Of a stretch of DNA of 24,847 nt, positions 1-8,058 are shown piece by piece. The position numbers and the translations under genes were made by a program. Each line of letters opens with the position of its first letter. The first letter of the stretch is position 1. The stretch is from Amoebophrya sp. AT5.2 (lineage: Eukaryota > Sar > Dinophyceae > Syndiniales > Amoebophryaceae): contig RXOD01004282.1 in NCBI GenBank assembly GCA_005223375.1, forward strand, positions 1 to 24,847. The letters run 5' to 3'. Below the pieces are notes generated by a model, which made no database searches, was not told the origin of the DNA, and was given only the letters and a program-made list of their open reading frames with translations.

Positions 1-2484
1 TTCGCGCTTGTGCTCCAGCTGTCCCATTGCAGTGGCAGGGGTCCGCTCGTTCCCACTTGTTCTCCGTTCACGACACAGGTCACCTCGAATCGCAGCGCGC
101 CGCTCTGCAACCTCCTTCTCCTTTCGAACTCCTTCAGCGAGACGTTCCTCAGATCGTCCATGTTCGTGACCCGGTCCCGCCGCCACGAGAGTTCGAACCT
201 GTGCGTGTCCGCGCCCGGCTGTCGCCAGTTGGTGGCGTACCAGTCGCGCATGCGCGCTTCCGTCCCCGGGCTATCGAACTGTTGCCCGCTGTTCTGCTGG
301 TTGAAAAGCCACTCCTGCTCCTCGACCTCCGCGCTCAGGTACTGCGCAACGCGGCGCTGGTCCTCCTCCGCGTTGTGGCTCACCACCACGACGTCGAGCC
401 GAACCGGCGTGCTCGTGAAGCTCTGCTGCGCCCGCAGGCCGCGTAGCTGCTGCCACGTCTTGTACAGCGCGTCGCACGCGACGTTGCGCTCCCGCTCCAC
501 TTCCGTCCGCAGCTGCCGGAATTTCTGCCGCTCCTGCACGTGCAGCGCCCAGCGGTCTTCGAGGTTCTTGCGCCGCTGCTCGTCGGCGGCGGGGTCCGCC
601 GACGTCGGCTGGAAATTGCGCAGCGCCTCCCGCAACGTCTGGCCGTACGCGACAAGCGCGTCAAAGCGGCCGTCCAGGATGTCGATGGGGTCACCTTCCT
701 CCCGCCGGTGGTACTCATCGTAGTGCTGGAGCAGCTTCGCGGTCAACCTATCCTCCTCACCGTACAGGGACTCCAGCAGTGCTGCCGCGTTCGCGTTCTT
801 GCTCGTCTCCTTCACCCCCAGACCTTGCTGGAGCGACGTCAGCGTCAGCGTTTCCAGGCAGATTTTCAACGAGAACATGTGCTCGGCCTTCAACTGCATG
901 CGCTCGGCACGGAAATTGTTCATGAACTTGAACAGAGTGCGCTCCGCGTTCACGAAAACGGGAACGGTCTGCCGCACCGACACAATCTCGTAGTCCAGGA
1001 AGTGAGTCAGAAACTCCAGCTCCGAGTAGTACTGCTGCCACGTTGGCAGCACCGCTTTCTTCCTCTGGATGATCGCCTGGCAAAGCTGCTCCAGCTCGTT
1101 CGCCGTTCCGGGCGAACCCGCTGCAGCTGCCCCCAGCGCCAGCTGCTGCTGCTGGCGCGCCAGCATTAAAGGCCCTAACTGCAGCTGCGCAGGCGCTCCT
1201 CCGCTCGAAGCGGCGTTTTGCCCCATGACATTCGGGTAGTCCGCGATGTCTTGGCACTTGCGCGCCACCGCCATCTTCTCGCGCATCAGCTGCAGCAACA
1301 ACCTCCAGTGATTCCACGGCTCCTGATCCCTCAAGTTCGACCTGGTGCGAAACAGCCCGTCGTCCGGCGTTCTGTTTTGCAAATGCTTCATACTGCCACA
1401 CCTCGTGCAGGACGAGCGGCGTCGGTGTGAAAGCGTGGTGGTTCAGTCCGAGCCACCGCGCGACGTAATGGTCCCCGCTCGCTAACGCCCGTATGCGCAG
1501 TATGAAGGGCGCGGTCGGGATCATGCTGAGGTACTGCTCCTCGAGCTTCGTTATCGGCGTTATCTCGGTGTCCAGGTTGCGGCACCGTGTCACCATCGTG
1601 CGGTCGCCGGAGGTCGCGCCGGCGGCTCCTTTTGCCGCGCCTGCGGAAGCACCCAAGCTCCCGAACCCCCCGAGACCGGGCGACCCAGGGTTCGATCCAG
1701 GGGGCGGAGCGCCGAATCCGGCCATGTTGGCCGACTGCGGCTGCATCATGCTCATCCGATTTTGTTGATTCATTTCGCCGCCCATCATGCCACCCATTCC
1801 CGGCGTCCCAGGGGCGCTGCCAGAGGCATCCATCGCGCCGAGTCCAGGAAGACTGTTCACGGGATCTCCGCCGCGCGTCTGGGTACTGCCGCGAGTCACG
1901 CGACTCATCAGGCCAGACACTACCGCTTTCGTGCCGGAGGCCGCGCTACTCTGTTGAATGTATGAAGATATTTTCGTCCTCGAAAAAAGTAAGTAAAAAG
2001 CACTAGCACGAGCACGTGCATCACGTGCCCCCTTCATCTAGTCCTAGAATTTATTACAGTCCTACTCCTATGGTATCCCTATGTGGCTTCGAGCCTGATC
2101 CTAAACCACTTCTTAGTCTTTTACCTCCAACACCTACACCGACAGCACCGAGACCGACAGCAGGAAACAGTATTGATTCTGACAAGACACGAACAAGATG
2201 AAATGGAAATGAAGCAGTACTGCTAGATCCTTCGCTTTCTCGGCGGTCGACGACGCCACGCCACTGGCCGCGGCGCCAAAAGCGGGCGTCTGACTCCCGC
2301 GCGGACTGGTCACCGGCCCGCCCATCTGCTGGAAGCCGCCCGCCCCAGAGAACGCTCCACCCGGGCCGCCAACATTGCCAGTGTTCGCGCCCCCAAAACC
2401 GAAACCGCCGGCTTGTTGCCCCTGAAACCCGGTGGCAGTAGAGGAGGAACTACCACCGTACTGAAACTGGTTCTGTTGGTACAT
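1..2484 (-). CDS. FG-repeat nucleoporin-like protein, partial (runs off left edge)
   Basis: Proposed exons are 2484-2221, 1950-1400 and 1371 to beyond base 1, giving at least 728 residues. The first exon encodes a Gly/Gln/Ser-rich segment with FG dipeptides (GFGFGG, AFGAAA). The second continues with GFGAPP and GGFGSLG, then turns into folded sequence (EEQYLSMIP). The third is charged and Gln/Glu-rich with long stretches likely to form coiled coil. An FG-rich N-terminus before coiled coils suits the Nup54/Nup58/Nup62 channel group of the nuclear pore, which bind transport receptors through FG motifs. I could not match a specific nucleoporin, so the family is inference. The 270-nt first intron is GT-AG and in phase. 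The frame changes near 1372-1399, explained either by a 28-nt intron or a one-base indel. ATG at 2484 is the first in frame. Confidence 0.75.
1372..1399 (-). other. Candidate 28-nt GT-AG mini-intron (or frameshift)
   Basis: Left of this point the reading frame of the nucleoporin-like gene is open all the way to base 1. Right of it a different frame is open up to the 1951 splice acceptor. Removing 28 nt that begin GTGGCA and end AAACAG restores one frame and gives the junction LHEV-TPDDGLF. A single extra base in the AAAAC run at 1374-1378 would have the same effect, so a sequencing error cannot be excluded. Confidence 0.45.
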
Positions 2485-2551
2485 TATGCTCTTCCTCACG
2501 TGCGGTGGCGCAACGAAAACAAGGACCGCCTTCCGATATCAGCACGCCGTA

Positions 2552-2713
2552 CTAACCTGCTCCTGGCTTCATCATCGTTTTAATAGCTGTACGACCTACA
2601 GCTACAACATCAAGATCAGCTTTGTATGCAGCTTCCACATTTTGCTTAGGTTGTAGTGGCCGCGCACCCGGGCCACCATGCTGGGCGACGCGCTGGTGAA
2701 AACCACGATCATC
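2552..2713 (-). CDS. Short unassigned coding stretch, probably a last exon
   Basis: A 53-codon frame ends at TAG (2554-2552). Its composition is protein-like (QNVEAAYKADLDVVAVGRTA), and it lies 68 bp before the start of the nucleoporin-like gene. It has no upstream in-frame ATG and begins just after a possible acceptor (GGTAG/GAT), so it is likely a terminal exon. A possible first exon lies near 2867-2844, where ATG opens a frame starting MGCCSRSR, the style of a dual myristoyl/palmitoyl anchor. Its weak donor (AGA/GTCATC) would join in phase, but that link is speculative. A GT donor just before the stop (GCAG/GTTAGT) leaves open that this is instead an upstream exon of the nucleoporin-like gene, though phases do not match. 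No family recognised. Confidence 0.35.
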   Translation of the reverse strand, partial: DDRGFHQRVAQHGGPGARPLQPKQNVEAAYKADLDVVAVGRTAIKTMMKPGAG

Positions 2714-3066
2714 CTACCTCATGAAAGTCTCTGTCTCTCCCACGAAGCAAAATCTCCCACGAAGCGAAACACTTTTTACTAAGTAACTTCTTCTTCTACT
2801 CCTTTATTTAAAAAGCTGACAACTACTCTGACGAGTAAGATGACTCTGGATCGCGAACAGCATCCCATGGGCCTGGTAGTTGCCTCCAACTCACAGGCAG
2901 CACTGGGAGTGGGAGTCACGCTCTCCGTTTTTCCGTCTGCTATGTTTGCACGTTTCTAACACCCTGGCTAAGGGGGAAAAAAAAAAAACCCGTTCTGATG
3001 GAGATACGCCAGGGGCTGGAGGAGTCCCGCCAGACCGTGCAGAATTAGAGTGTTTGTGTCTAATCA

Positions 3067-3087
3067 TGTCCTTAGACTCTAAGGACA
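3067..3087. repeat. 21-bp near-perfect palindrome
   Basis: Arms TGTCCTTAGA and TCTAAGGACA are exact reverse complements separated by one C. Each strand therefore encodes nearly the same peptide in one frame (MSLDSKD on plus, MSLESKD on minus). Such a sequence could form a cruciform or be a terminal or internal motif of a repeat family. Confidence 0.8.
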
Positions 3088-3280
3088 TTTTAAAGAAAAA
3101 TCTAAATAAAATCATTTAGATGGCACGCATTCGCATCCGACGTGTCGTCGATATTATCGATCGAATTGAGTGAGAGCGTCTGGTCATTGCCCAGCACGCA
3201 GTACTTCCATATGACTTCTCAGAGAGTTTGCAAAAAGTATAAGTAACTGTAATGCCGCGGCCGCGCCCTGTCTCTCTGTA

Positions 3281-3397
3281 CTATAGTCGTCGTACTCGTA
3301 CGAGACAAAGTAGTGCTAAGTAGCGAAGGATGCAAGTGAATTGGATACCTGCTATATGACTCGAAGGAAAACGCCGCCTATGGCTCCGAAGGGCCAT
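3281..3397 (-). other. Possible mobile-element remnant: 38-codon Arg-rich frame
   Basis: ATG at 3397 opens a 38-codon frame ending TAG (3283-3281), with an Arg-rich start followed by a hydrophobic stretch (LRYLALLCLV). It sits in a block with no neighbouring exons. It reads more like a fragment of a repeated sequence than a host gene, and this assignment is weak. Confidence 0.2.
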
Positions 3398-3590
3398 GAG
3401 CTTGCTCGTTGTGAGTAAGTAAGGTCATTCCTAGGGGCTGTCGCTCCCAGCTTTCCCCTCTGCGCCCCCTCTCCGACCACCTTCTCCCCCACGGTCACGT
3501 CGGATCTCTTACTTTACTTGCTCAGTGGATAAACACTCGTCGTTGTCGTCTCAGCTCTCCAGAAGGTCTCTCATTGTCCACCGCCTGCGT

Positions 3591-5054
3591 CTAATTGTCC
3601 ACCACCTCCCCCAGAATCGGAAAGCTCGCCTTGTTTTGCTCGACCCACGTGCCCATGTTCTCGAAGCCCACGCTAGGCTGGTTTGTCAACCCCCTCCTAG
3701 CGGTGGCCCCGCGTCCATTCGAGAAGGGGGCGATGCCCCATTCTTGATCTTGCCCCAAATTTTCCCGGTCGGTTCTTTCCAACGTGTGGGCACGCACGAT
3801 GATGGCGGACAGAATTGCAGCGCGACCGGGTAACAGCAGAATACCAGGTCGATCCGAGTAATGGAATTCCAGCGTGACGCGCGCTTCTAATGGCACAGGC
3901 AGCTCCTTCAGCTGTTCAGGAGCCAGTGCCAAAGCTTCCAGAACCTGGGTCGGAGCAAAGTGGACAGCCCGCGAGACGAGGTTCTCCTTGCCGACCCAGC
4001 CGTGAAATGCGTCGGGGACACCGTCAGTCTCGTATGCCCGGTAGTGCGGCGCGGCAGACGTAATTTCGGGCGTCCGCCCGTAGTACGTCCGGCTCAGCTC
4101 GCGCATCTTCTCCATGCTTCCCTTGAACATCTCCATGACCTCCGCACGAAGAGGCTCAAAGTCCTCCGCCGTCTTCTTGTTCCGCTCAAACATCTTTTCC
4201 AAGCGTCTTGATCTGCCAGATCTGCTCTGCGTCGCGTCGTTTTCCACTTTAGCGCACCACTCAGAAAACGCCGCATCTTCGACTTGACGCACGTGAGAGT
4301 TCAGGCTGGTGGCGACCCTCACGGGCAGTGGTTCGTTTTCGTCGGCACGCGTCGTCGCCTTCGCCATGTACTGAGTCGGCTTCGCCATGTACTGAAAAAG
4401 CATCTCGGCGGCCTCGAGAAACTCTTTGGCGAAGGGATCCGTGTATGTGTCACTCAGCGAAGTCGCACCCTTCGCGAGTTGTTGCGCGAAGTCGTTGGTA
4501 CGGGCCTTCCACGTCTGGGACGGCCTCCGCTGATTCTCGGGCCCGCGGAGCTTGTCCGCATCGACCCGAATCAGCTTTGTGAGCGGGTTCCGAAGCGCGA
4601 TGCAGCGGAGCACGACTGTCTGGGCCCTGCCCTTGCGCACTGGCTCGGTCGCTTCGACTACGTCGTCGGGCTGCAGCGGCTGCACTCCTCCGCCGCGGAG
4701 GATCGTCACCCCATCAAACGGCGACAGGGCAAATTCTTTTTTGCAACGCGCCGCGATGTCTTTGACTACTACATCGGTCCGATATGTCTCTGAAAAAATC
4801 ATAGTATCGCCCATCGTTTTCACCTCCAACTTGAGATCGGACGAATCAGAGTCGTTTTTTCCATCTTCATCACCCGAGCCTCTCGCTAGGAAGGCGGAGG
4901 TGGTCTGGACGAGGATCCCATCTGCACCCGCCTCCACATGTAATTCCCCATCTGTCTTTTCCTGCAGAAAGCTGGTCTGCGCCAAGGGCGCGGCTGCCAC
5001 AGGAGCCACCCGACGAGCCGTCAAGAACGTCAGCGCGACTAGCTGCTTCCGCAT
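3591..5054 (-). CDS. Predicted secreted protein, 487 aa, unknown function
   Basis: A single uninterrupted ATG-initiated frame. The N-terminus (MRKQLVALTFLTARRVAPVAAAPLA) has a basic start, a hydrophobic core and small residues suited to signal peptidase cleavage near residue 25, so export through the ER is likely. The mature part has a beta-rich N-terminal half (about residues 70-160) and a charged, probably helical middle (about 190-330, KMFERNKKTAEDFEPLRAEV). The C-terminal half is compact and rich in aromatic residues. Residues near 225-240 contain a tandem duplication, QYMAK-PT-QYMAK, from a 21-nt repeat at about 4369-4410. No catalytic motif or known family was recognised. The gene ends at TAG. 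Completeness is well supported by the long frame, but an upstream non-coding exon is possible. Confidence 0.8.
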   Translation of the reverse strand: MRKQLVALTFLTARRVAPVAAAPLAQTSFLQEKTDGELHVEAGADGILVQTTSAFLARGSGDEDGKNDSDSSDLKLEVKTMGDTMIFSETYRTDVVVKDIAARCKKEFALSPFDGVTILRGGGVQPLQPDDVVEATEPVRKGRAQTVVLRCIALRNPLTKLIRVDADKLRGPENQRRPSQTWKARTNDFAQQLAKGATSLSDTYTDPFAKEFLEAAEMLFQYMAKPTQYMAKATTRADENEPLPVRVATSLNSHVRQVEDAAFSEWCAKVENDATQSRSGRSRRLEKMFERNKKTAEDFEPLRAEVMEMFKGSMEKMRELSRTYYGRTPEITSAAPHYRAYETDGVPDAFHGWVGKENLVSRAVHFAPTQVLEALALAPEQLKELPVPLEARVTLEFHYSDRPGILLLPGRAAILSAIIVRAHTLERTDRENLGQDQEWGIAPFSNGRGATARRGLTNQPSVGFENMGTWVEQNKASFPILGEVVDN

Positions 5055-5229
5055 TTCCTTGTTACCTTTGTTTATAGCAGGCTGCTTCTTTGGTTTCTTT
5101 TTGGCTCTTGCTACAGCTTTCTTTGCTACTTACTTACTTCCTCCGGGATCGAGCGCGGGTGGTCGGCGACGGTATTCGAAAATAATTTTATTTTACTTTA
5201 ACTCTTCGCCTTTGCGTAGTTTGATTTTC

Positions 5230-5550
5230 TCAAATTGTCGGAAGGGCAACACCGGGGGAGTGCCTCTCATCGCTGTCTATTTCGGGGACGAGAACGCCAG
5301 TAGGGGGATTTCGGCCGATGTCGTAGTCAGCACACCCCAGCAGAGTGACCACAACAGAACAGACAAGAACTAGAACCGAGAGCCATACTATAAACCGACG
5401 GACTAATAGCGACACCGGCGTGCGACGTACAAACGCCACTGCCTCCATAGCATACGTTCCACGCAGTTCGACGTACCGATATCTGATTAGTGGAGGTTCA
5501 GCGTCAACCTGGCAAGACTTACTCGCAGAAATTTTGCAGTGGCGTTTCAT
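5230..5550 (-). CDS. Small single-pass membrane protein, 106 aa, hypothetical
   Basis: An ATG-initiated frame of 106 codons. A hydrophobic segment, FIVWLSVLVLVCSVVVTLLGC (about residues 53-73), follows a basic stretch (VRRTPVSLLVRR). The positive-inside rule predicts a cytosolic N-terminus with a short C-terminal tail outside or in the lumen. A second ATG at residue 35 (MEAVAFVRRTP) would give a 72-residue form whose N-terminus leads directly into the membrane segment. It lies 176 bp upstream of the secreted protein gene, in the same orientation. No family recognised. The frame is short, so it could be one exon of a longer gene. Confidence 0.45.
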   Translation of the reverse strand: MKRHCKISASKSCQVDAEPPLIRYRYVELRGTYAMEAVAFVRRTPVSLLVRRFIVWLSVLVLVCSVVVTLLGCADYDIGRNPPTGVLVPEIDSDERHSPGVALPTI

Positions 5551-5606
5551 GTGTTTGTGTCCCTCCGCATTGTTGCTTGTAGCTTCAGCTTGATTCTTCG
5601 CGTCGG

Positions 5607-5774
5607 CTACTTCTCTCCTCTTTCACTCAAGGCAGAGTTATTCTTGAGCGTTCCATTTTCGTTTGCCATCCTACTACCCACCAGATCAATGGCCAAGTAA
5701 GATGACGAAGCTGCTGCTCGAACTGCACGATCATGACCACGGGGGAGGGCATCAACCTCGTTTATCATGTCCAT
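5607..5774 (-). CDS. 55-aa open frame, hypothetical
   Basis: ATG at 5774 opens a 55-codon frame ending TAG. Its composition is typical of an exon (MDMINEVDALPRGHD, then SSSYLAIDLVG). An alternative reading starts at ATG 5802, removes a 29-nt GT-AG segment (5785-5757, AG/GTGAGT to GAG/GTTG), and continues in another frame as a hydrophobic peptide. Only one of the two can be right. It may also be an exon of the gene at 5230-5550. No homology recognised. Confidence 0.3.
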   Translation of the reverse strand: MDMINEVDALPRGHDRAVRAAASSSYLAIDLVGSRMANENGTLKNNSALSERGEK

Positions 5775-6098
5775 TTCCTACTCACCTGCAAATCTTCGTC
5801 ATTCTCACGTCTTAAATTTTTGTCCAAAACCTTCCAAAATGGTGTTCAAGAATCAGAATCCATGCAAAATATGAATGTACACTGCAGCGCCAAAGGCTAC
5901 TCTTCGTAAAAAATCAATTTAGACAGTAAATTCGTAAACAGCGCACTCGCGCGCGAATGCAGGGGCATATATCAGCAATAGCAAACGCAAAATCTTTATA
6001 TAAAAAAGATATCTTTCGCGCCTTGGCCTTCGGCGTGGCAACTGCGTGCATTTGTATAAATGCGTTTGAGTTTTCATTTTTTTCCACAACTATAAAGC
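5775..6098. other. Intergenic, A+T-rich
   Basis: No supported gene. The stretch is richer in A+T than its surroundings, particularly 5810-6080, and probably holds the 3' end of the membrane protein gene to its right and the 5' region of the small frames to its left. No tRNA, repeat or clear regulatory motif was seen. Confidence 0.5.
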
Positions 6099-7467
6099 TC
6101 ACGCGTTTGCGTCAAACTCCGTCGTCTCTTCTGCGCCATCGCAATCCGCCTCAACATTCTCGTCCTGCTTTGTCACTTCCTCCTCGCCACCACCAAAAAT
6201 ACCCCCCGCTGACCACATCACCGTTTTGAGCGCGTTCTTTCTGCAGGCTTCCGCAATCTTCTCTCGCAGGAAAGCCCGGAAGTGGTAGACCACGTAGCCC
6301 AAAAACGCCACCAGCAACAGTCTGCGGCGCTCGCGTGGGCGGTTTGCGGTCGCCAGCACGAAGCTCGCAAACAATGCCACCGCTGCGGCCAACTTCTTCT
6401 CTCTGTAGTTCACATGTTGGAGACGCTTCGTGATCTCGGCGGCCTGGAGACGCTTCGTGACTTCGTCCTGCTGTTTTTTGCACACGTCGCCCCAGACACG
6501 CACGGCAACTCGCTGCGACTCCCACTTCTCCTGTTCGTTCGTTATTTTGTTGGTATCCAGGACAAAGAAACGCTGAAGGTGCTGAGCGTGAGCGTGACGC
6601 TGGCTCCTAATGGTGTTAAGGATTAAATCCTAATGGAAGATGACGTGGGAATCTTTTTTATTTTCCCTAGCTATACTGTACCTAAGTAAGATCATTCATT
6701 TGAGTACCTGCACGAATGTCCGGTTGCTCTGCCATTTTTCCGAGAGGTACTTCTTCACCACGTCTGCTCTGCACTTCTCTTTGACCGAGCGGCAAAACGC
6801 CTCGATATCCAGTCTCTTCGCCATCAGTTTGCAGAACTGATCGTGCATCTTCCCGACTCGATTCTCGCGCGCGACGACGACGGCCGCGTAGCTCTGTACA
6901 ACGGTCTGGGCCAACTGCGGGCTGTCGCGAAACATGCCCATCCAGCTCCTGCAGGTGGTCGAATGGAACATTTGTAGTCGTACCATGTGCCTTTCAACTG
7001 ATCGCATTCATCCCAAAAATGATGTATGGCGACCACGACAAACTCAAACTTCACACAGAAACATACTTTCATCTTACATGTGGTGCTGCATGACAAAGAC
7101 GTCCAACGTTGAGGTTATCGTTATTTTACCTAAACGTGGTGTCCGCGGCTGCCCTTTGCTCGCTGACGCAATGTTTTACGAACTTCTCGTGTGCCTCGTC
7201 GATCCCCGCGCCGGCGGACACGCTGCTCTTCTCGCGCGACACCAGGTAGTCCGCCGTTACGGAGTCGGTGGCTTGCGGCTGCTGGCCCTCTTCCTCCTCG
7301 TCGTCCACATCCAGCAGCTTGTTCTGCTCATTATACGGATGGCTAGCTGCATTAGGGTAGGCGACGGGCTGCACCATCAGATCCTCGGGTCGCAGCTTGT
7401 TCATTTCTCCAGGAGAAAAGGACGATCCAGGCGTCGTCGGATACAGATCCGGAGCGGCACTCGCCAT
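6099..7467 (-). CDS. Three-exon protein with C-terminal membrane hairpin, 353 aa, unknown
   Basis: Exons 7467-7130, 6948-6708 and 6581-6099 join in phase across GT-AG introns of 181 and 126 nt (junctions DTTF-R-SWMGM and TFVQ-HLQRFF). Residues 1-85 are acidic and disordered with a DDEEEE run. Residues 95-250 are charged and mostly helical (RENRVGKMHDQFCKLM, NEQEKWESQRVAV). Near 237-254 there is an in-frame duplication, EVTKRLQ followed by EITKRLQ. Two hydrophobic segments follow (LAAAVALFASFVLATA and LLLVAFLGYVVYHF) separated by NRPRERRR. That pattern suggests a hairpin with both ends on the same side of a membrane. The tail is acidic. No family recognised. A role in organelle membrane shaping or tethering would be a guess. 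Confidence 0.75.
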
Positions 7468-8058
7468 TCGTGGTGAGCTTGCTGTACTTCTGTTCGAATC
7501 TATCTTCTGGCACTGCTGTGGTCCTGTGCTCTGCTACCGTCAGTTTTCAGTGTTGACTCATGACCAGTTCGGCTCGACCAAATCGGCGCGATAGTTCTGC
7601 CGATTCATACTCACGGGTCCTATCGGCACTGCGAGCGTTCCAGTTTCGTTCCTGTTCTTCCCAAAGGTAGTACACTAAGGCGAATCGAAAGCGAATTCCT
7701 GCTCCGCTTCGGTCCGGGGGCACTCAGCGTTGTTATATGTTTAATGTTTTGGATGCTAGTTGTATTTCTTCACATTCTTTTGTCCCTCAATCAATTTGTC
7801 GCTCTCGTCTCAGCCCTCGTCTCGTCGTCTCATCAAGCAATGAATGTTGTTCGTTGTTGTTGGAGGTGTTGTAGCCTCACGACCCTTACCCACGCCGGGC
7901 CAAAACATTCACATGTTGCACATGATCGATACAGAAAAGTCCGTTCTTCCGCCAGCTCGCAGTCGCACTGACTTGCCGTTCGTCGGCAAGCCTCGTCTAG
8001 TCAAAAGCAACTATGCCTCCACTTATCCACCCTAGCGTAATTCTCTGGCCCCATCGAA
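7468..8058. other. Intergenic region between two minus-strand genes
   Basis: No complete gene. On the minus strand, about 8010-7839, one frame without an ATG is Cys-rich (CDCELAEERTFLYRSC, then CATCECF) and could be an unassigned exon. A GTAAGG donor-like site lies inside it. Upstream of the 7467 ATG the frame is open for only about 22 codons. Nothing else was seen. Confidence 0.35.

Larger units (their letters stand above)
2714..3590. other. Intergenic block, repeat-like
   Basis: No supported gene. At 2735-2770 the motif TCTCCCACGAAGC occurs twice in tandem. The stretch contains a run of 12-13 A after five G (2973-2990), the palindrome at 3067-3087, and GC-skewed sequence around 3430-3490. 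On the minus strand a 38-codon ATG frame (3397-3281) starts MALRSHRRRFPSS and is Arg-rich. The mix of short open frames and structured motifs suggests decayed mobile-element sequence, but no terminal repeats or transposase domain are visible. Confidence 0.4.

Noticed and set aside
540..1169. 209-codon plus-strand frame
   Set aside because: Antisense to the well-supported nucleoporin-like gene; high GC makes the complementary frames long.
1685..1710. tRNA T-arm-like GGGTTCGATCC
   Set aside because: No matching acceptor, D or anticodon arms; lies inside coding sequence.
757..2037. Single 426-codon minus-strand frame as the whole gene
   Set aside because: Its part left of about 1372 has low protein character, while another frame continues the coding to base 1; its right end is intron sequence.
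4552..5373. 273-codon plus-strand frame
   Set aside because: Mostly antisense to the secreted protein gene; Ser/Arg/Thr-rich composition without domain character.
5531..5560. GTAAGT...CCAG 14-nt intron-like motif inside the small membrane protein
   Set aside because: Far too short to splice and the frame is open without removing it.
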